Source: Streptomyces gardneri (GTDB lineage: Bacteria; Actinomycetota; Actinomycetes; Streptomycetales; Streptomycetaceae). Taken from it: a DNA stretch of 64,000 nucleotides. The notes under the pieces are model-generated. The model saw only the letters and a program-made list of their open reading frames with translations. It did no database searches and was not told the origin of the DNA. The position numbers were made by a program, and so were the translations under genes. Shown piece by piece: positions 45,268-54,532 of this stretch (within the stretch, counting starts at the first letter, position 1; every line of letters starts with the position of its first letter). The stretch is taken from positions 1 through 64,000 of the forward strand of contig NZ_BJMN01000047.1 of the NCBI RefSeq assembly GCF_006539185.1. The letters run 5' to 3'.

Positions 45268-45561
45268 ATGTACGTGGGGACTCTGTCCTTCGATCTGCTC
45301 CTCGGCGACGTTCACTCGCTGAAGGAGAAACGCTCCGTGGTCCGCCCCATCGTCGCCGAGCTCCAGCGCAAGTTCTCTGTGAGCGCGGCCGAGGTGGGCG
45401 ACCAGGACCTCCACCGCAGGGCCCTGCTGGGCGTCGCGCTGGTGTCCGGGGACCCGGGGTTCGTATCGGACGTGCTCGACCGCTGTGAGCGGCTCGTCGC
45501 CGCGCGTCCCGAGGTGGAGCTGCTGTCGGTGCGCCGCAGGCTCCACACTGATGAAGACTGA
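45268..45561 (+). CDS. DUF503 (YlxP-like) protein
   Basis: A 97-residue protein with the DUF503 pattern: YVGTLSFDLLLGDVHSLKEKRSVVRPIVAELQRKFSVSAAEVGDQDLHRRALLGVALVSGD. The gene is commonly found between infB and rbfA and is suspected to help in ribosome-related work, though the role is unknown. ATG 45268 begins the conserved region directly; longer in-frame reading upstream covers the post-infB hairpin. No strong ribosome site is visible. Confidence 0.92.
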   Translation: MYVGTLSFDLLLGDVHSLKEKRSVVRPIVAELQRKFSVSAAEVGDQDLHRRALLGVALVSGDPGFVSDVLDRCERLVAARPEVELLSVRRRLHTDED

Positions 45562-45591
45562 ATTGAGCAAGGCAAAGAAGGAGAAGGACCA

Positions 45592-46032
45592 GTGGCCGAC
45601 AACGCGCGGGCGAAGAAGCTGGCAGACCTCATCCGGGAGGTGGTGGCCGAGAAGCTGCAGCGTGGCGTCAAGGACCCCCGCCTGGGCACGCACGTGACCA
45701 TCACGGACACCCGCGTCACCGGTGACCTGCGGGAGGCCACGGTCTTCTACACGGTCTACGGCGACGACGAGGAGCGGGCGAGCGCCGCGGCCGGCCTGGA
45801 GAGCGCCAAGGGCGTCCTCCGTTCGGCCGTGGGCCGTGCGGCGGGGACCAAGTTCACCCCCACGCTGACGTTCATCGCCGACGCCCTCCCGGAGAACGCC
45901 AAGACGATCGAGGACCTCCTCGACAAGGCGCGGGCCTCGGACGCGCAGGTGCGGGAGGCGTCCTCGGGCGCCGCCTTCGCGGGCGACGCCGACCCCTACA
46001 AGAAGCCGGGCGAGGACGAAGCCGCCGAATGA
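45592..46032 (+). CDS. rbfA: ribosome-binding factor A
   Basis: A 146-residue RbfA with the KH-like fold: ADNARAKKLADLIREVVAEKLQRGVKDPRLGTHVTITDTRVTGDLREATVFYTVYGD and LRSAVGRAAGTKFTPTLTFIAD. It acts late in 30S maturation. The GTG start at 45592 is preceded by GAAGGAGAAGG. The stop overlaps truB by four bases. The C-terminal tail after residue 110 is acidic and variable. Confidence 0.97.
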   Translation: MADNARAKKLADLIREVVAEKLQRGVKDPRLGTHVTITDTRVTGDLREATVFYTVYGDDEERASAAAGLESAKGVLRSAVGRAAGTKFTPTLTFIADALPENAKTIEDLLDKARASDAQVREASSGAAFAGDADPYKKPGEDEAAE

Positions 46033-46928
46033 GCAACGCAGCAAAGACGCCCGACGGCCTTGTCATCGTCGACAAGCCGTCGGGCTTCACTTCGCATGAC
46101 GTCGTGGCCAAGATGCGCGGGATCGCCAAGACCCGCCGGGTCGGCCACGCGGGCACGCTCGACCCCATGGCCACGGGCGTTCTCGTCCTCGGCGTGGAGC
46201 GGGCGACCAAGCTCCTCGGTCACCTCGCGCTGACCGAGAAGGAGTACCTGGGCACCATCCGCCTGGGCCAGACCACGATCACCGACGACGCCGAGGGCGA
46301 GATCACGGCGTCGGTCGACGCTTCGAAGGTCACCCGGGAGCAGATCGACGCGGGCGTGGCAGAGCTGACCGGCGCCATCATGCAGGTGCCGTCGAAGGTC
46401 TCCGCGATCAAGATCGACGGCAAGCGGTCGTACGCGCGCGTGCGCGGCGGCGAGGAGTTCGAGATTCCGGCCCGCCCGGTCACCGTCTCCTCCTTCCAGG
46501 TGTACGACGTCCGCGAGGCAGAGGCGGAGGACGGCACGCCCGTCGTCGACCTCGTCGTCTCGGTCGTCGTCTCCTCCGGCACGTACGTCCGCGCGCTCGC
46601 CCGGGACCTCGGTGCCGGGCTCGGTGTGGGCGGTCATCTGACCGCGCTGCGCCGCACCCGCGTCGGCCCGTACAAGCTGGACGCGGCCAAGACGCTCGAC
46701 CAGCTCCAGGAGGAGCTCACGGTCATGCCGGTCGCCGAGGCGGCCGAGGCGGCGTTCCCGCGCTGGGACGTCGACGAGAAGCGGGCCAAGCTGCTCCTGA
46801 ACGGTGTCCGGCTGGAGATGCCGGAGTACCCGGCGGGTCCCGTCGCGGTCTTCGGGCCCGAGGGGACGCTGCTCGCGCTGGTCGAAGCCCAGCGGGGGAA
46901 GGCCAAGAGCCTCGCCGTCTTCGGCTGA
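46029..46928 (+). CDS. truB: tRNA pseudouridine-55 synthase
   Basis: A 299-residue enzyme that makes pseudouridine 55 in the T loop of tRNAs. The catalytic motif is GHAGTLDPMATGVLVLGVERATKLL, with the nucleophile Asp. The C-terminal portion includes YVRALARDLGAGLGVGGHLTALRRTRVG and a PUA-like end (LLLNGVRLEMPEYPAGPVAVFGPEG). It overlaps rbfA by ATGA. A hairpin lies downstream. Confidence 0.97.
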   Translation: MSNAAKTPDGLVIVDKPSGFTSHDVVAKMRGIAKTRRVGHAGTLDPMATGVLVLGVERATKLLGHLALTEKEYLGTIRLGQTTITDDAEGEITASVDASKVTREQIDAGVAELTGAIMQVPSKVSAIKIDGKRSYARVRGGEEFEIPARPVTVSSFQVYDVREAEAEDGTPVVDLVVSVVVSSGTYVRALARDLGAGLGVGGHLTALRRTRVGPYKLDAAKTLDQLQEELTVMPVAEAAEAAFPRWDVDEKRAKLLLNGVRLEMPEYPAGPVAVFGPEGTLLALVEAQRGKAKSLAVFG

Positions 46929-46976
46929 GGCCGAGGTCCCGCGGGGCCTGAGGTCCCCCGGGACCGGATCGTCGCT

Positions 46977-47010
46977 TGTGGGGCGGACACGCACGCGTGT
47001 CCGCCCCACA
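46977..47010. terminator. terminator hairpin after truB
   Basis: TGTGGGGCGGACACG pairs with CGTGTCCGCCCCACA around a four-base loop. It lies about 50 bases after the truB stop and probably ends the translation operon here, leaving the long downstream gene on its own transcript. Confidence 0.88.
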
Positions 47011-47131
47011 CGTGTCTTCCGCGAGATTTCACCCCATTGGGGAGGCGCTCGGAGTGAAACGGGGGAGCGCCGGGGGGCGCGTTTCCCCACTCGGTTCTCC
47101 CGGTGATCACCGTCGACCTACCGTCGACACC

Positions 47132-50100
47132 ATGGGACGCGGGGACCTGGCGACGCTGGTGGAAATCTGTGATCCGGCGGGCCGGCCGCGCGGTACCGGA
47201 TTCCTCGCCGATCATCACGGCACGGTCGTGACCAGCCACGAAGCGGTCGAAGGGCTCGCGCGTGTCGTCCTGCACGCCCCCGGCGACCTGACCTGGCTCG
47301 CCGAGGCCGAGGCCGTCACCCCCCTGCCGGAGAGCGGACTCGCGCTCGTACGGACCGAGGGGCTCGGCGTCCGCCCTGTCGCGCTCGCGACCCGCCCCGA
47401 GATCGAACCCGGCACCTACGTCCGGATCGCCGCCCACGGCTGGCGCGAGGCCCGGGTCCTCGGCCCCGCCGCCGTCACCTACGCCGCGGCCGACCGCTTC
47501 CATGTCCTCGCCGACGCCCTCGAACTCGCCATCGGCACCGAGGGCGCCGAGGCGCTCCGCCGAGGCGGCCGTGCCGCGGGCGGACCCGTCCTCGACACCG
47601 CCACCGGCACCGTCGTCGCCGTCCTCGGCACCGCTCTGCACGGCGAGCGCCCCGCCGCCGGATACGCGGTGCCGCTCCGGCCCGACGGCCCGCTCGCCGC
47701 CCTCCTGCGGCGCAACGCGGCCACCGTCCCCGCCTACGGACCGGACCTCAACCTCGCCGGAATCCTGGAGCTCACCGCCACCTCCACCGGCCCGGCGAGG
47801 GAGCCCGACCCCTGGCCCGAGCCCGTCGAACGCCCCGAGTGCGCCCGGGAGTTCGCCCGCTTCACGGCCGAGGAGGCGCTCGTCCTCGCGGTCGTCGGCG
47901 CCCCCGGCACCGGCCGCACCACCGCCCTCGCCGCGCTCTGCGCCCGCCGCGCCCAGGGCGCCGCACCCGCACCCACGGTCCGGCTGCGCGGCGCCGACCT
48001 GCGCGCCGAGGACCACTCGCTCGCCGACGCGGTCGGCCGCGCCCTGCGCCAGGCGGGCCGGATCGTCGCCGCCTCCGGGGCGCTCGGCGACACCGCGACC
48101 GCCACCCCGGAGCGGGCCGCCGCCCTCGCCAGGGACGCGGGCCGCCCGCTGCTCGTCGTCCTCGACGGCCCCGAGGAGATGCCACCGCTCCTCGCCCACC
48201 GCCTCGCCGACTGGACCGCGGCCACCGAGCAGTGGCTGCGCGCCCACGGGGCCCGCCTGGTCACCGCCTGCCGCCCCGAGCACTGGGACCTGGCCGGCGC
48301 GCTCTACGGCCCCGGGGCCCTGCACCGGCCGGCGAAGGGGAACGGCGACGACCTGCCCGCCGCCCTCGTGCTCGGCCCGTACACCGAGACGGAGGCCCGG
48401 GCCGTCAGACAGGGGTACGGGCTCGGGGAGACCGACCTCGCCGAGGCGGACGCCCGCCATCCGCTCGCCCTGCGGCTGCTCGCCGAGGTCCGGGCGGCGC
48501 TCCCGGGCGATGTCCCGGGGCGGCCGGGCCGGGAGGAGATCTTCACGGCCCATGTGGACCTGATGTGCCTGCGCGTCGCCGTCCGGGTCGCCGCGGGCTC
48601 CCGGCCCCTCCTCCGGGGGACCGCCGTGCGGCTGCTCGCCGCCCGGGTCGCCGGGCAGGTCCACGAGGCCGCCCGCCGCTGCCTCGGCCCGGGCCACGGC
48701 GTCCTCGACCGGGCCTCCTTCGAGGAGCTGTTCCCCTGGCGGGAGGGCTGGGCCTCGGCCGTCCTCACCGAAGGCCTCCTGGTCCCCGCGGGCTCCGGCT
48801 ACCGCTTCGCCCACGAGGAACTCGCCGACTGGCTCCAGGCCGCCCACCTCGACCTGGACACGGCCCTCCACGCCCTGGTCCACAGCCGCGGCGAACAGAC
48901 GCCCGCGCGGAGCCGGGGGGAGACCGCGGAGACGGGCGGGACTGCGGGCGCGGGACGTCTTCCGGGACCGGACGCGACCGCGGGGGCGGGTGTCGGGCCG
49001 GGGGCGGTCGCGGGGGGATCGAGTGCGGCTCAGGGGCGCGGTGCGGCCACGGGGTCCGGCGCGGCTCAGGGGCGCGGATTCGTGCCGGGACCCGGTGCCG
49101 CCGCAGGGCGCGGCCCTGATGCCGGGCGCGGTTCGGTCCCGGGCTCCGGTTTCGTGCCGGGGCCCGGTTCCAGCACGGGGCGTGGGCGCGGGTCGGCCCT
49201 GGAATCCGGTTCTTTCTTGGGGACTGGTCCGGGTGCTGGGCGCGGTTCCGTCCCCGACTCCGGTTTCGTGCCGGGATCCGGTTCCAGCGCGGGGCGCGGG
49301 CTTGGTCCCGGGCTCGGTGCGGCCCCGGGAACCGGTCCTGTTCCGGGGGCCGGTTCCGCCTCTGAGCGCGACTCCGACCCCTGGTACGGGTCCGGTGCCG
49401 CTCCTTGGACCGGTGTCGAGCCGGCGCCCGGTCTCGTCTCCCCGTCCGGTTCCGCTTCGGGGCCCTGGGCCGCCTCCCCGGTGGGTGTCCGGGACGGGGT
49501 GCGCGTACCCCTGGCGGGTCAGCCGCGGCCCGTACCTTCCCCTCCTTCGCCCGACGGAGCCCCCGTCCCGCCGGCGGACCCGGCCGGCCCGGCGCCGACC
49601 GGGCGGCATCGGGGCCGCCGGGAGCACGCCGCTCCGGCGTCGAGCCCCGGCTCGCCAGCCGAACCGTCCCCCGCCGACGTCCCCCGGCAGCGGACCCCCG
49701 CGCCGGCCGAGGTCGTGGCCGATCACCTCCCCGTGCCCCGGCACCGCATCGGGCCCGTCCTCCAGGCGCTGCTGCGTCTCCACCGCGAGCAGGGGCCCGG
49801 CGCGCTCGCCCCGCGCCTCGCCGCGCTCGTGGAGTCCCTCGACCGGTTCGCCGACGCGCGAGCGCGGCCGGCCGGGACCGGAAAGGGAACGCCGTCCGGC
49901 GCCCCCCACCCGTACGCCGACGCCGTCTGGTGGGCGGTCCGGCTCCTCGGGGAGACCGTGCGCCGGGTGGGTGACCCCCGGCCGTACCTGCCCGTCCTCC
50001 GGCTGCTCGCCGACCGCATCGGCGGCCGCCCCGCGCCCCATCCCGTCTTCGCCGCCTTCGGCGCGGTCTTCTGGCAGGGGCTCCCGCTCTGCGAGGACGA

Positions 50101-51418
50101 GCGGATCGACTTGCTGCGGCGGCTCGTGCCCGCCGACCCGCCACCGACCGGGACGCCGGGGGGCGACCGGTGCCTCGACACCGTCGCCGGGCTGCTCGCC
50201 GCCGACCCCCGGGGCGTCCAGCCGCTGCTGTGCCGCTGGTTCGGCGACGAGCGCCCGCTGCCCGCCGCCCCGCACGCGACGGTCGCCACGGCCGCCCAGG
50301 CCCTTCTGCACACCCATCGGGGACTAGCCGTCGACGACCTCTGCGAGGCGCTCGTCTCCACCGCCCACCCGCTCGCCGACGGGCTGCTCGCCGCCCTCGC
50401 CGAGGACGAGCCCTCCGCGCTCTGCCGGGCCGTCGACCGCTGGGCCCACGACGACGGCCGCCCCGAGCGCCGGGTCGCGGCCGCCGCGTACGGACATCTG
50501 GTCGCCGACCGCCTCACGGCCCCCGCCGACCGCGAACTCCTCCGCTACGCCGCCCTCGCCCTGCTCGCCCGCCCCGCCGACCAGGCCCTCCACGGCCCCG
50601 CCCTCGGCCTGCTCGTCCGCGACCCGCACACCAGGGCCCGCCATCTGCCCCGCGCCATCGCCGAGCCCCGGGTGCCCGCGTCCGCCCTCGCCGAGGCCCT
50701 CGCGACCCACCCGGGGCCGGTCCTCACCGCCTTCAGGTCGCGCCTGCACGGCACGGGAGAGGAGGCCGCCGCCGCGCTGCGCGCCCTCGCCGAGATCGAC
50801 ACGCCCGCGCTCACCCGGCGCGTCGCCGCCCTCGTCCGCGACTACGTCGCCCGCCTCCCCGAGGGCGCCGCGCACGTCGCCGGCTACGTGGACCGGCGGT
50901 TCGAGGACGGCCCGGCCGCCCGCGCCGTCCTCTTCCCCCTGGTCTCGGGGCTGATCAGGGGCCGCCCCGCCCTCGTCCGCCGCGCCCTCGCCCCGGTGCT
51001 CGCCGCCCCCGGCACGGGCGCCTCCCGTCACCTGCGGGCCGAGCTGCTCGACGTACTCCTGGAACACGAGCGGTACGAGGCCGAGGCCGGCGAGCTCTCC
51101 GTCCTGGACGCCCTCCTCACGGCCGCCGCCGAGGGCGCCGCGCTGCGCAGCGAGCCCCGCACGCGCGAGCTCGTCCAGCGGGTCGCCGCCCTGTACGCCC
51201 GCACCCCCGATGGCGCGGGACGGCTCGACCGGACCCTGGCAGGGCTCGTCGGCGAACGCCCCGGCTTCGCCGCGCTCCTCGTCGCCTGGACCGTCGGCGT
51301 ACCGGGGGAGTGGGCTCCGCTGCTCGGTCCCGAGACCCTCCGGGTGCTGCGCGGCCCCGGCACTTCCATGCCGATGCGTACCGACGGGCGTGGGCATGGC
51401 AGTCTTAGACCTGCGTAA
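47132..51418 (+). CDS. large multidomain protein: degenerate trypsin-like domain, P-loop NTPase, repeat linker, helical C-terminus
   Basis: A 1,428-residue protein. Residues 1-190 look like a trypsin-fold domain (GTGFLADHHGTVVTSHEAV). His36 is kept, but the Asp position is Gly69 and the nucleophile is Ala149 in GRAAGGPVLD, so proteolysis is unlikely. A P-loop domain follows: GAPGTGRTT with Arg262 in place of Lys, and Walker B VVLDG with Asp345. About residues 585-850 are a Gly/Ser/Pro/Arg-rich repeat linker. The remainder is Ala/Leu/Arg-rich helices, possibly HEAT-like. Protease-NTPase-helical-repeat architectures are known from bacterial conflict systems. Start ATG 47132 precedes the first domain; no strong ribosome site is seen. 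Function unknown. Confidence 0.75.
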   Translation: MGRGDLATLVEICDPAGRPRGTGFLADHHGTVVTSHEAVEGLARVVLHAPGDLTWLAEAEAVTPLPESGLALVRTEGLGVRPVALATRPEIEPGTYVRIAAHGWREARVLGPAAVTYAAADRFHVLADALELAIGTEGAEALRRGGRAAGGPVLDTATGTVVAVLGTALHGERPAAGYAVPLRPDGPLAALLRRNAATVPAYGPDLNLAGILELTATSTGPAREPDPWPEPVERPECAREFARFTAEEALVLAVVGAPGTGRTTALAALCARRAQGAAPAPTVRLRGADLRAEDHSLADAVGRALRQAGRIVAASGALGDTATATPERAAALARDAGRPLLVVLDGPEEMPPLLAHRLADWTAATEQWLRAHGARLVTACRPEHWDLAGALYGPGALHRPAKGNGDDLPAALVLGPYTETEARAVRQGYGLGETDLAEADARHPLALRLLAEVRAALPGDVPGRPGREEIFTAHVDLMCLRVAVRVAAGSRPLLRGTAVRLLAARVAGQVHEAARRCLGPGHGVLDRASFEELFPWREGWASAVLTEGLLVPAGSGYRFAHEELADWLQAAHLDLDTALHALVHSRGEQTPARSRGETAETGGTAGAGRLPGPDATAGAGVGPGAVAGGSSAAQGRGAATGSGAAQGRGFVPGPGAAAGRGPDAGRGSVPGSGFVPGPGSSTGRGRGSALESGSFLGTGPGAGRGSVPDSGFVPGSGSSAGRGLGPGLGAAPGTGPVPGAGSASERDSDPWYGSGAAPWTGVEPAPGLVSPSGSASGPWAASPVGVRDGVRVPLAGQPRPVPSPPSPDGAPVPPADPAGPAPTGRHRGRREHAAPASSPGSPAEPSPADVPRQRTPAPAEVVADHLPVPRHRIGPVLQALLRLHREQGPGALAPRLAALVESLDRFADARARPAGTGKGTPSGAPHPYADAVWWAVRLLGETVRRVGDPRPYLPVLRLLADRIGGRPAPHPVFAAFGAVFWQGLPLCEDERIDLLRRLVPADPPPTGTPGGDRCLDTVAGLLAADPRGVQPLLCRWFGDERPLPAAPHATVATAAQALLHTHRGLAVDDLCEALVSTAHPLADGLLAALAEDEPSALCRAVDRWAHDDGRPERRVAAAAYGHLVADRLTAPADRELLRYAALALLARPADQALHGPALGLLVRDPHTRARHLPRAIAEPRVPASALAEALATHPGPVLTAFRSRLHGTGEEAAAALRALAEIDTPALTRRVAALVRDYVARLPEGAAHVAGYVDRRFEDGPAARAVLFPLVSGLIRGRPALVRRALAPVLAAPGTGASRHLRAELLDVLLEHERYEAEAGELSVLDALLTAAAEGAALRSEPRTRELVQRVAALYARTPDGAGRLDRTLAGLVGERPGFAALLVAWTVGVPGEWAPLLGPETLRVLRGPGTSMPMRTDGRGHGSLRPA
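49121..49300 (+). repeat. imperfect repeats inside the long multidomain gene
   Basis: A 66-base unit at 49121-49186 recurs at 49235-49300 with few changes, 114 bases (38 codons) apart. The encoded peptide contains GRGSVP, SGFVPG and GSS blocks. Shorter variants occur from about 48990 to 49430. They keep frame, so they extend a flexible linker. Confidence 0.7.
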
Positions 51419-51458
51419 TCGGCGAACAGGGCGAACAGGCGGACGAGGAGCGGTCACA

Positions 51459-52424
51459 GTGCAGCGCTGGCGTGGCTTGGAGGACATCCCCCAGGACTGG
51501 GGGCGCAGCGTCGTCACCATCGGCTCCTACGACGGGGTGCACCGCGGGCACCAGCTGATCATCGGACGCGCCGTCGAGCGCGCCCGGGAACTCGGCGTCC
51601 CCTCGGTCGTGGTCACCTTCGACCCGCACCCCTCCGAGGTCGTGCGGCCCGGCAGCCACCCGCCGCTGCTCGCCCCGCACCACCGGCGCGCCGAGCTGAT
51701 CGCGGGCCTCGGTGTGGACGCGGTGCTCGTGCTGCCGTTCACCGCCGAGTTCTCCCAGCTCTCCCCGGCGGACTTCATCGTCAAGGTGCTCGTCGACAAG
51801 CTGCACGCCAGGGCGGTCATCGAGGGCCCCAACTTCCGCTTCGGGCACCGGGCCGCCGGGAACGTCGCGTTCCTCGCCGAGCTCGGCGAGACGTACGACT
51901 ACGAGGTCGAGGTCATCGACCTGTACGTCAGCGGCTCCGCCGGCGGCGGCCAGCCCTTCTCCTCCACCCTCACCCGCCGGCTCGTCGCCGAGGGCGACAT
52001 GGCCGGAGCGGGCGAGATCCTCGGCCGCCCGCACCGCGTCGAGGGCATCGTCGTCCGCGGCGCGCAGCGCGGCCGCGAGCTGGGCTTCCCGACGGCCAAC
52101 GTCGAGACCCTGCCGCACACGGCGATCCCGGCGGACGGCGTCTACGCCGGCTGGCTGACCGCCGACGGCGAGCGCATGCCGGCGGCGATCTCCGTCGGCA
52201 CGAACCCGCAGTTCGACGGCACCGAGCGGACGGTCGAGGCGTACGCCATCGACCGCGAGGGGCTCGATCTGTACGGGCTCCACGTGGCCGTGGACTTCCT
52301 GGCGTACGTGCGCGGCATGCTCAAGTTCGACACCCTCGACGACCTGCTCCAGGCGATGGCGGCGGACGTGAAGCGGAGCCGCGAGCTCACGGAGACGTAC
52401 GACCGGGAGAACCCCGCCTCGTAG
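51459..52424 (+). CDS. ribF: bifunctional riboflavin kinase/FAD synthetase
   Basis: A 321-residue enzyme that phosphorylates riboflavin and adenylylates FMN. The N-terminal nucleotidyltransferase domain has SVVTIGSYDGVHRGHQLII and NFRFGHRAAGNVAFL; the C-terminal kinase domain has GRELGFPTANVE and DGVYAGWLTADGERMPAAISVGTNPQFDG. GTG 51459 follows GAGGAG by eight bases; longer in-frame reading overlaps the preceding gene. No FMN riboswitch was seen. It is convergent with the peptide transporter genes. Confidence 0.97.
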   Translation: MQRWRGLEDIPQDWGRSVVTIGSYDGVHRGHQLIIGRAVERARELGVPSVVVTFDPHPSEVVRPGSHPPLLAPHHRRAELIAGLGVDAVLVLPFTAEFSQLSPADFIVKVLVDKLHARAVIEGPNFRFGHRAAGNVAFLAELGETYDYEVEVIDLYVSGSAGGGQPFSSTLTRRLVAEGDMAGAGEILGRPHRVEGIVVRGAQRGRELGFPTANVETLPHTAIPADGVYAGWLTADGERMPAAISVGTNPQFDGTERTVEAYAIDREGLDLYGLHVAVDFLAYVRGMLKFDTLDDLLQAMAADVKRSRELTETYDRENPAS

Positions 52425-52460
52425 CGCCCCCGCCCGTCACGCCGTGAGGTGAGCCCACGG

Positions 52461-52524
52461 TCCCGGCCCGAGCCCCGGCCCGAGGCCACCGCCCCCGGCC
52501 TGAGCCCACCCGCCCCGGCCCGAG
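52461..52524. repeat. C-rich imperfect repeats between ribF and the peptide transporter
   Basis: Four copies resembling CCCCGGCC(C/T)GAG occur at 52461, 52473, about 52493 and about 52513 in the 126-base convergent spacer. The segment GAGCCC...GGGCTC next to them can pair, so the region may serve as a terminator. Confidence 0.6.
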
Positions 52525-52550
52525 CCCGTCGCCCCCCGAGGCGGCCGGGC

Positions 52551-53561
52551 TCAGCCCGTCGGTTCCCGTGTCACCCAGTGGCACGCCACCGCACGCGCCC
52601 CGCCGCCGTCGAGGACGGGCAGGCTCTCGCCCCGGCAGAGGTCCGCGACCGCGGCCGCCGCACCCGAGGCGAGGACCTGGCAGCGGGCGTGGAAGCGGCA
52701 GCCGGACGGGATGCGGGAAGGGTCCGGCGGCTCGCCGGTCAGCACGACCGGAGCGCTCCCCGATTCGGGAAGCACCGACAACAGCGCCTGTGTGTACGGA
52801 TGCTGTGGTGCCGTCAGGACCGACTCCACGGGGCCCGTCTCCACGACCCGGCCCAGATACATCACGGCCACCCGGTCCGCGATGTTCCACGCGAGGCCCA
52901 GGTCGTGCGTCACCACCAGCGCCGAGAGCCCCAGTTCGTCCCGCAGGCGCAGCAGCAGCGCCAGGATCTCGCCCCGGACGGACGCGTCGAGCGAGGCCAC
53001 CGGCTCGTCGGCGACGATCAGTTCGGGTTCCAGGACGAGCGCGCCCGCGATGACCACGCGCTGCCGCTGACCACCGGACAGCTCGTGCGGATAGCGCAGG
53101 AAGAAGCGCTCCGGCGGCCGGAGCCCGGCCCGCGCGAGGGCTCCGGCGACCGCCTCCCGCTCGTCCCCCGCGTACCCGTGGATCCGCAGCCCCTCCGCCA
53201 CCGCGTCGTACACCGTGTGCCGGGGGTTCAGCGAGCCGCTGGGGTCCTGCAGGACCAGCTGCGCCCGCTTCCGGTAGGCCTTGAGGGCCCCGGAGGAGTA
53301 CGCGAGCGGCTTCCCGTCGAAGGAGATCGTGCCCGAGGTGGGCCGCACCAGGCCCAGGAGCGAGCGGGCCAGGGTCGTCTTGCCGCAGCCCGACTCGCCG
53401 ACGAGCGCGACGATCTCGCCGGCGCCGATGTCGAGGTCCACGCCGTCCACCGCGCGCGCGGGCGGCGCGCCCCGCCGCCCGGGGAAGGTGACGTGCAGCC
53501 CGCGCGCCGAAAGCAGCGACCTCGTGGACGTCCTCGTACTCACGGCCGTGTCCGTGCTCAT
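52551..53561 (-). CDS. peptide ABC transporter ATP-binding protein (DppF/OppF-like)
   Basis: A 336-residue ABC ATPase: Walker A GESGCGKTT, signature LSGGQRQRVVIAGAL, Walker B LIVADEPVASLD, and the oligopeptide-transport C-terminal extension with its P-x-x-CRFHARCQV segment, which in this family can bind an Fe-S cluster. ATG 53561 has GGGGAG upstream. Its start overlaps the preceding ATPase gene's stop. It is the last gene of a five-gene peptide-type importer operon read from 58388 down. Confidence 0.93.
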   Translation of the reverse strand: MSTDTAVSTRTSTRSLLSARGLHVTFPGRRGAPPARAVDGVDLDIGAGEIVALVGESGCGKTTLARSLLGLVRPTSGTISFDGKPLAYSSGALKAYRKRAQLVLQDPSGSLNPRHTVYDAVAEGLRIHGYAGDEREAVAGALARAGLRPPERFFLRYPHELSGGQRQRVVIAGALVLEPELIVADEPVASLDASVRGEILALLLRLRDELGLSALVVTHDLGLAWNIADRVAVMYLGRVVETGPVESVLTAPQHPYTQALLSVLPESGSAPVVLTGEPPDPSRIPSGCRFHARCQVLASGAAAAVADLCRGESLPVLDGGGARAVACHWVTREPTG

Positions 53562-54532
53562 GGCGTGCTCCCCACATGGACGCACGCGGCCCGATGGCCC
53601 GCGCCCGCCTCGCGTAGTTCCTGGTCGAGCTCCGTACAGGCGTCCACGGCCACCGCGCAGCGCGGATGGAACGCGCAGCCGACCGGCAGGTCCGCCGGGT
53701 CCGGCGGGTCGCCGGGCAGGCCACGCGGTGCCCGCCGGGACGCGGGGTCACCGATCCGGGGGAACGCCGAGGACAGCGCCCGCCCGTACGGGTGCCGGGC
53801 GGCCTCGTACACGGCCCGCGCCGGGCCCTCCTCGACGACCCGCCCCGCGTACATCACGGCCAGCCGGTCACAGGTGTCGGCGAGGACGGCCAGGTCGTGG
53901 CTGATCATCAGGAGGCTGATGGACTCCTCGGCGACGAGCCGCTCGATGAGCCGCAGGATCTGCGCCTGGATCATCACGTCGAGCGCGGTCGTCGGTTCGT
54001 CGGCGACGATCAGCCGCGGGTCGCAGGCGAGCGCCATCGCGATCATCACGCGCTGCCGCTGACCGCCGGACAGCTCGTGCGGGTAGGCGGCCGCGCGGGA
54101 GGCGGGCAGTCCGACGTGTTCGAGCAGCTCGCCCACGCGGCGGCGGGCCGCCGCCGGGGTCGACCTGCCGTGCACGAGCAGCGGCTCGGCGATCTGGTCC
54201 CCGATCCGGTGCACCGCGTTGAGCGAGTGCATCGCGCCCTGGAAGACGATCGACGCGCCCGCCCAGCGCACCGCCCGCAGCCGCCCCCACGACATGGTGA
54301 GGACGTCCTCGCCGTCGAGCAGGACCTCGCCCTCGATCCGCGCCGAGGCGGGGAGGAGCCGGAGCAGCGCGAGCGCGAGCGTCGACTTGCCGCAGCCCGA
54401 CTCGCCCGCCACCCCCAGCTTGCTCCCCGCCTCCAGGGTCAGGTCGACCCCGCGTACGGCGGGCACGGCCGCGGCCCCGGAGCCGTACGTCACCCGCAGG
54501 TCCTTGATTTCGAGCAGACTTCGAGCGCTCAA
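53558..54532 (-). CDS. peptide ABC transporter ATP-binding protein (DppD/OppD-like)
   Basis: A 324-residue ABC ATPase: Walker A GESGCGKST, signature LSGGQRQRVMIAMAL, Walker B LIVADEPTTALD, and the C-terminal CAFHPRCAVAVDAC segment typical of the OppD/DppD group. The best start is TTG 54532, which overlaps the permease stop as TTGA; no ATG or GTG lies near the first strand. It partners with the DppF-like ATPase, whose ATG overlaps its stop. Confidence 0.92.
   Translation of the reverse strand: MSARSLLEIKDLRVTYGSGAAAVPAVRGVDLTLEAGSKLGVAGESGCGKSTLALALLRLLPASARIEGEVLLDGEDVLTMSWGRLRAVRWAGASIVFQGAMHSLNAVHRIGDQIAEPLLVHGRSTPAAARRRVGELLEHVGLPASRAAAYPHELSGGQRQRVMIAMALACDPRLIVADEPTTALDVMIQAQILRLIERLVAEESISLLMISHDLAVLADTCDRLAVMYAGRVVEEGPARAVYEAARHPYGRALSSAFPRIGDPASRRAPRGLPGDPPDPADLPVGCAFHPRCAVAVDACTELDQELREAGAGHRAACVHVGSTP

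Noticed and set aside
49121..49300. Insertion sequence remnants in the long gene
   Set aside because: No transposase or terminal inverted repeats; the repeats keep frame and encode a linker.
46634..50317. A 1,227-codon minus-strand open frame
   Set aside because: Complement of the long multidomain gene and truB; composition typical of a shadow frame.
51419..51458. An FMN riboswitch before ribF
   Set aside because: Too little space and none of the conserved RFN elements.
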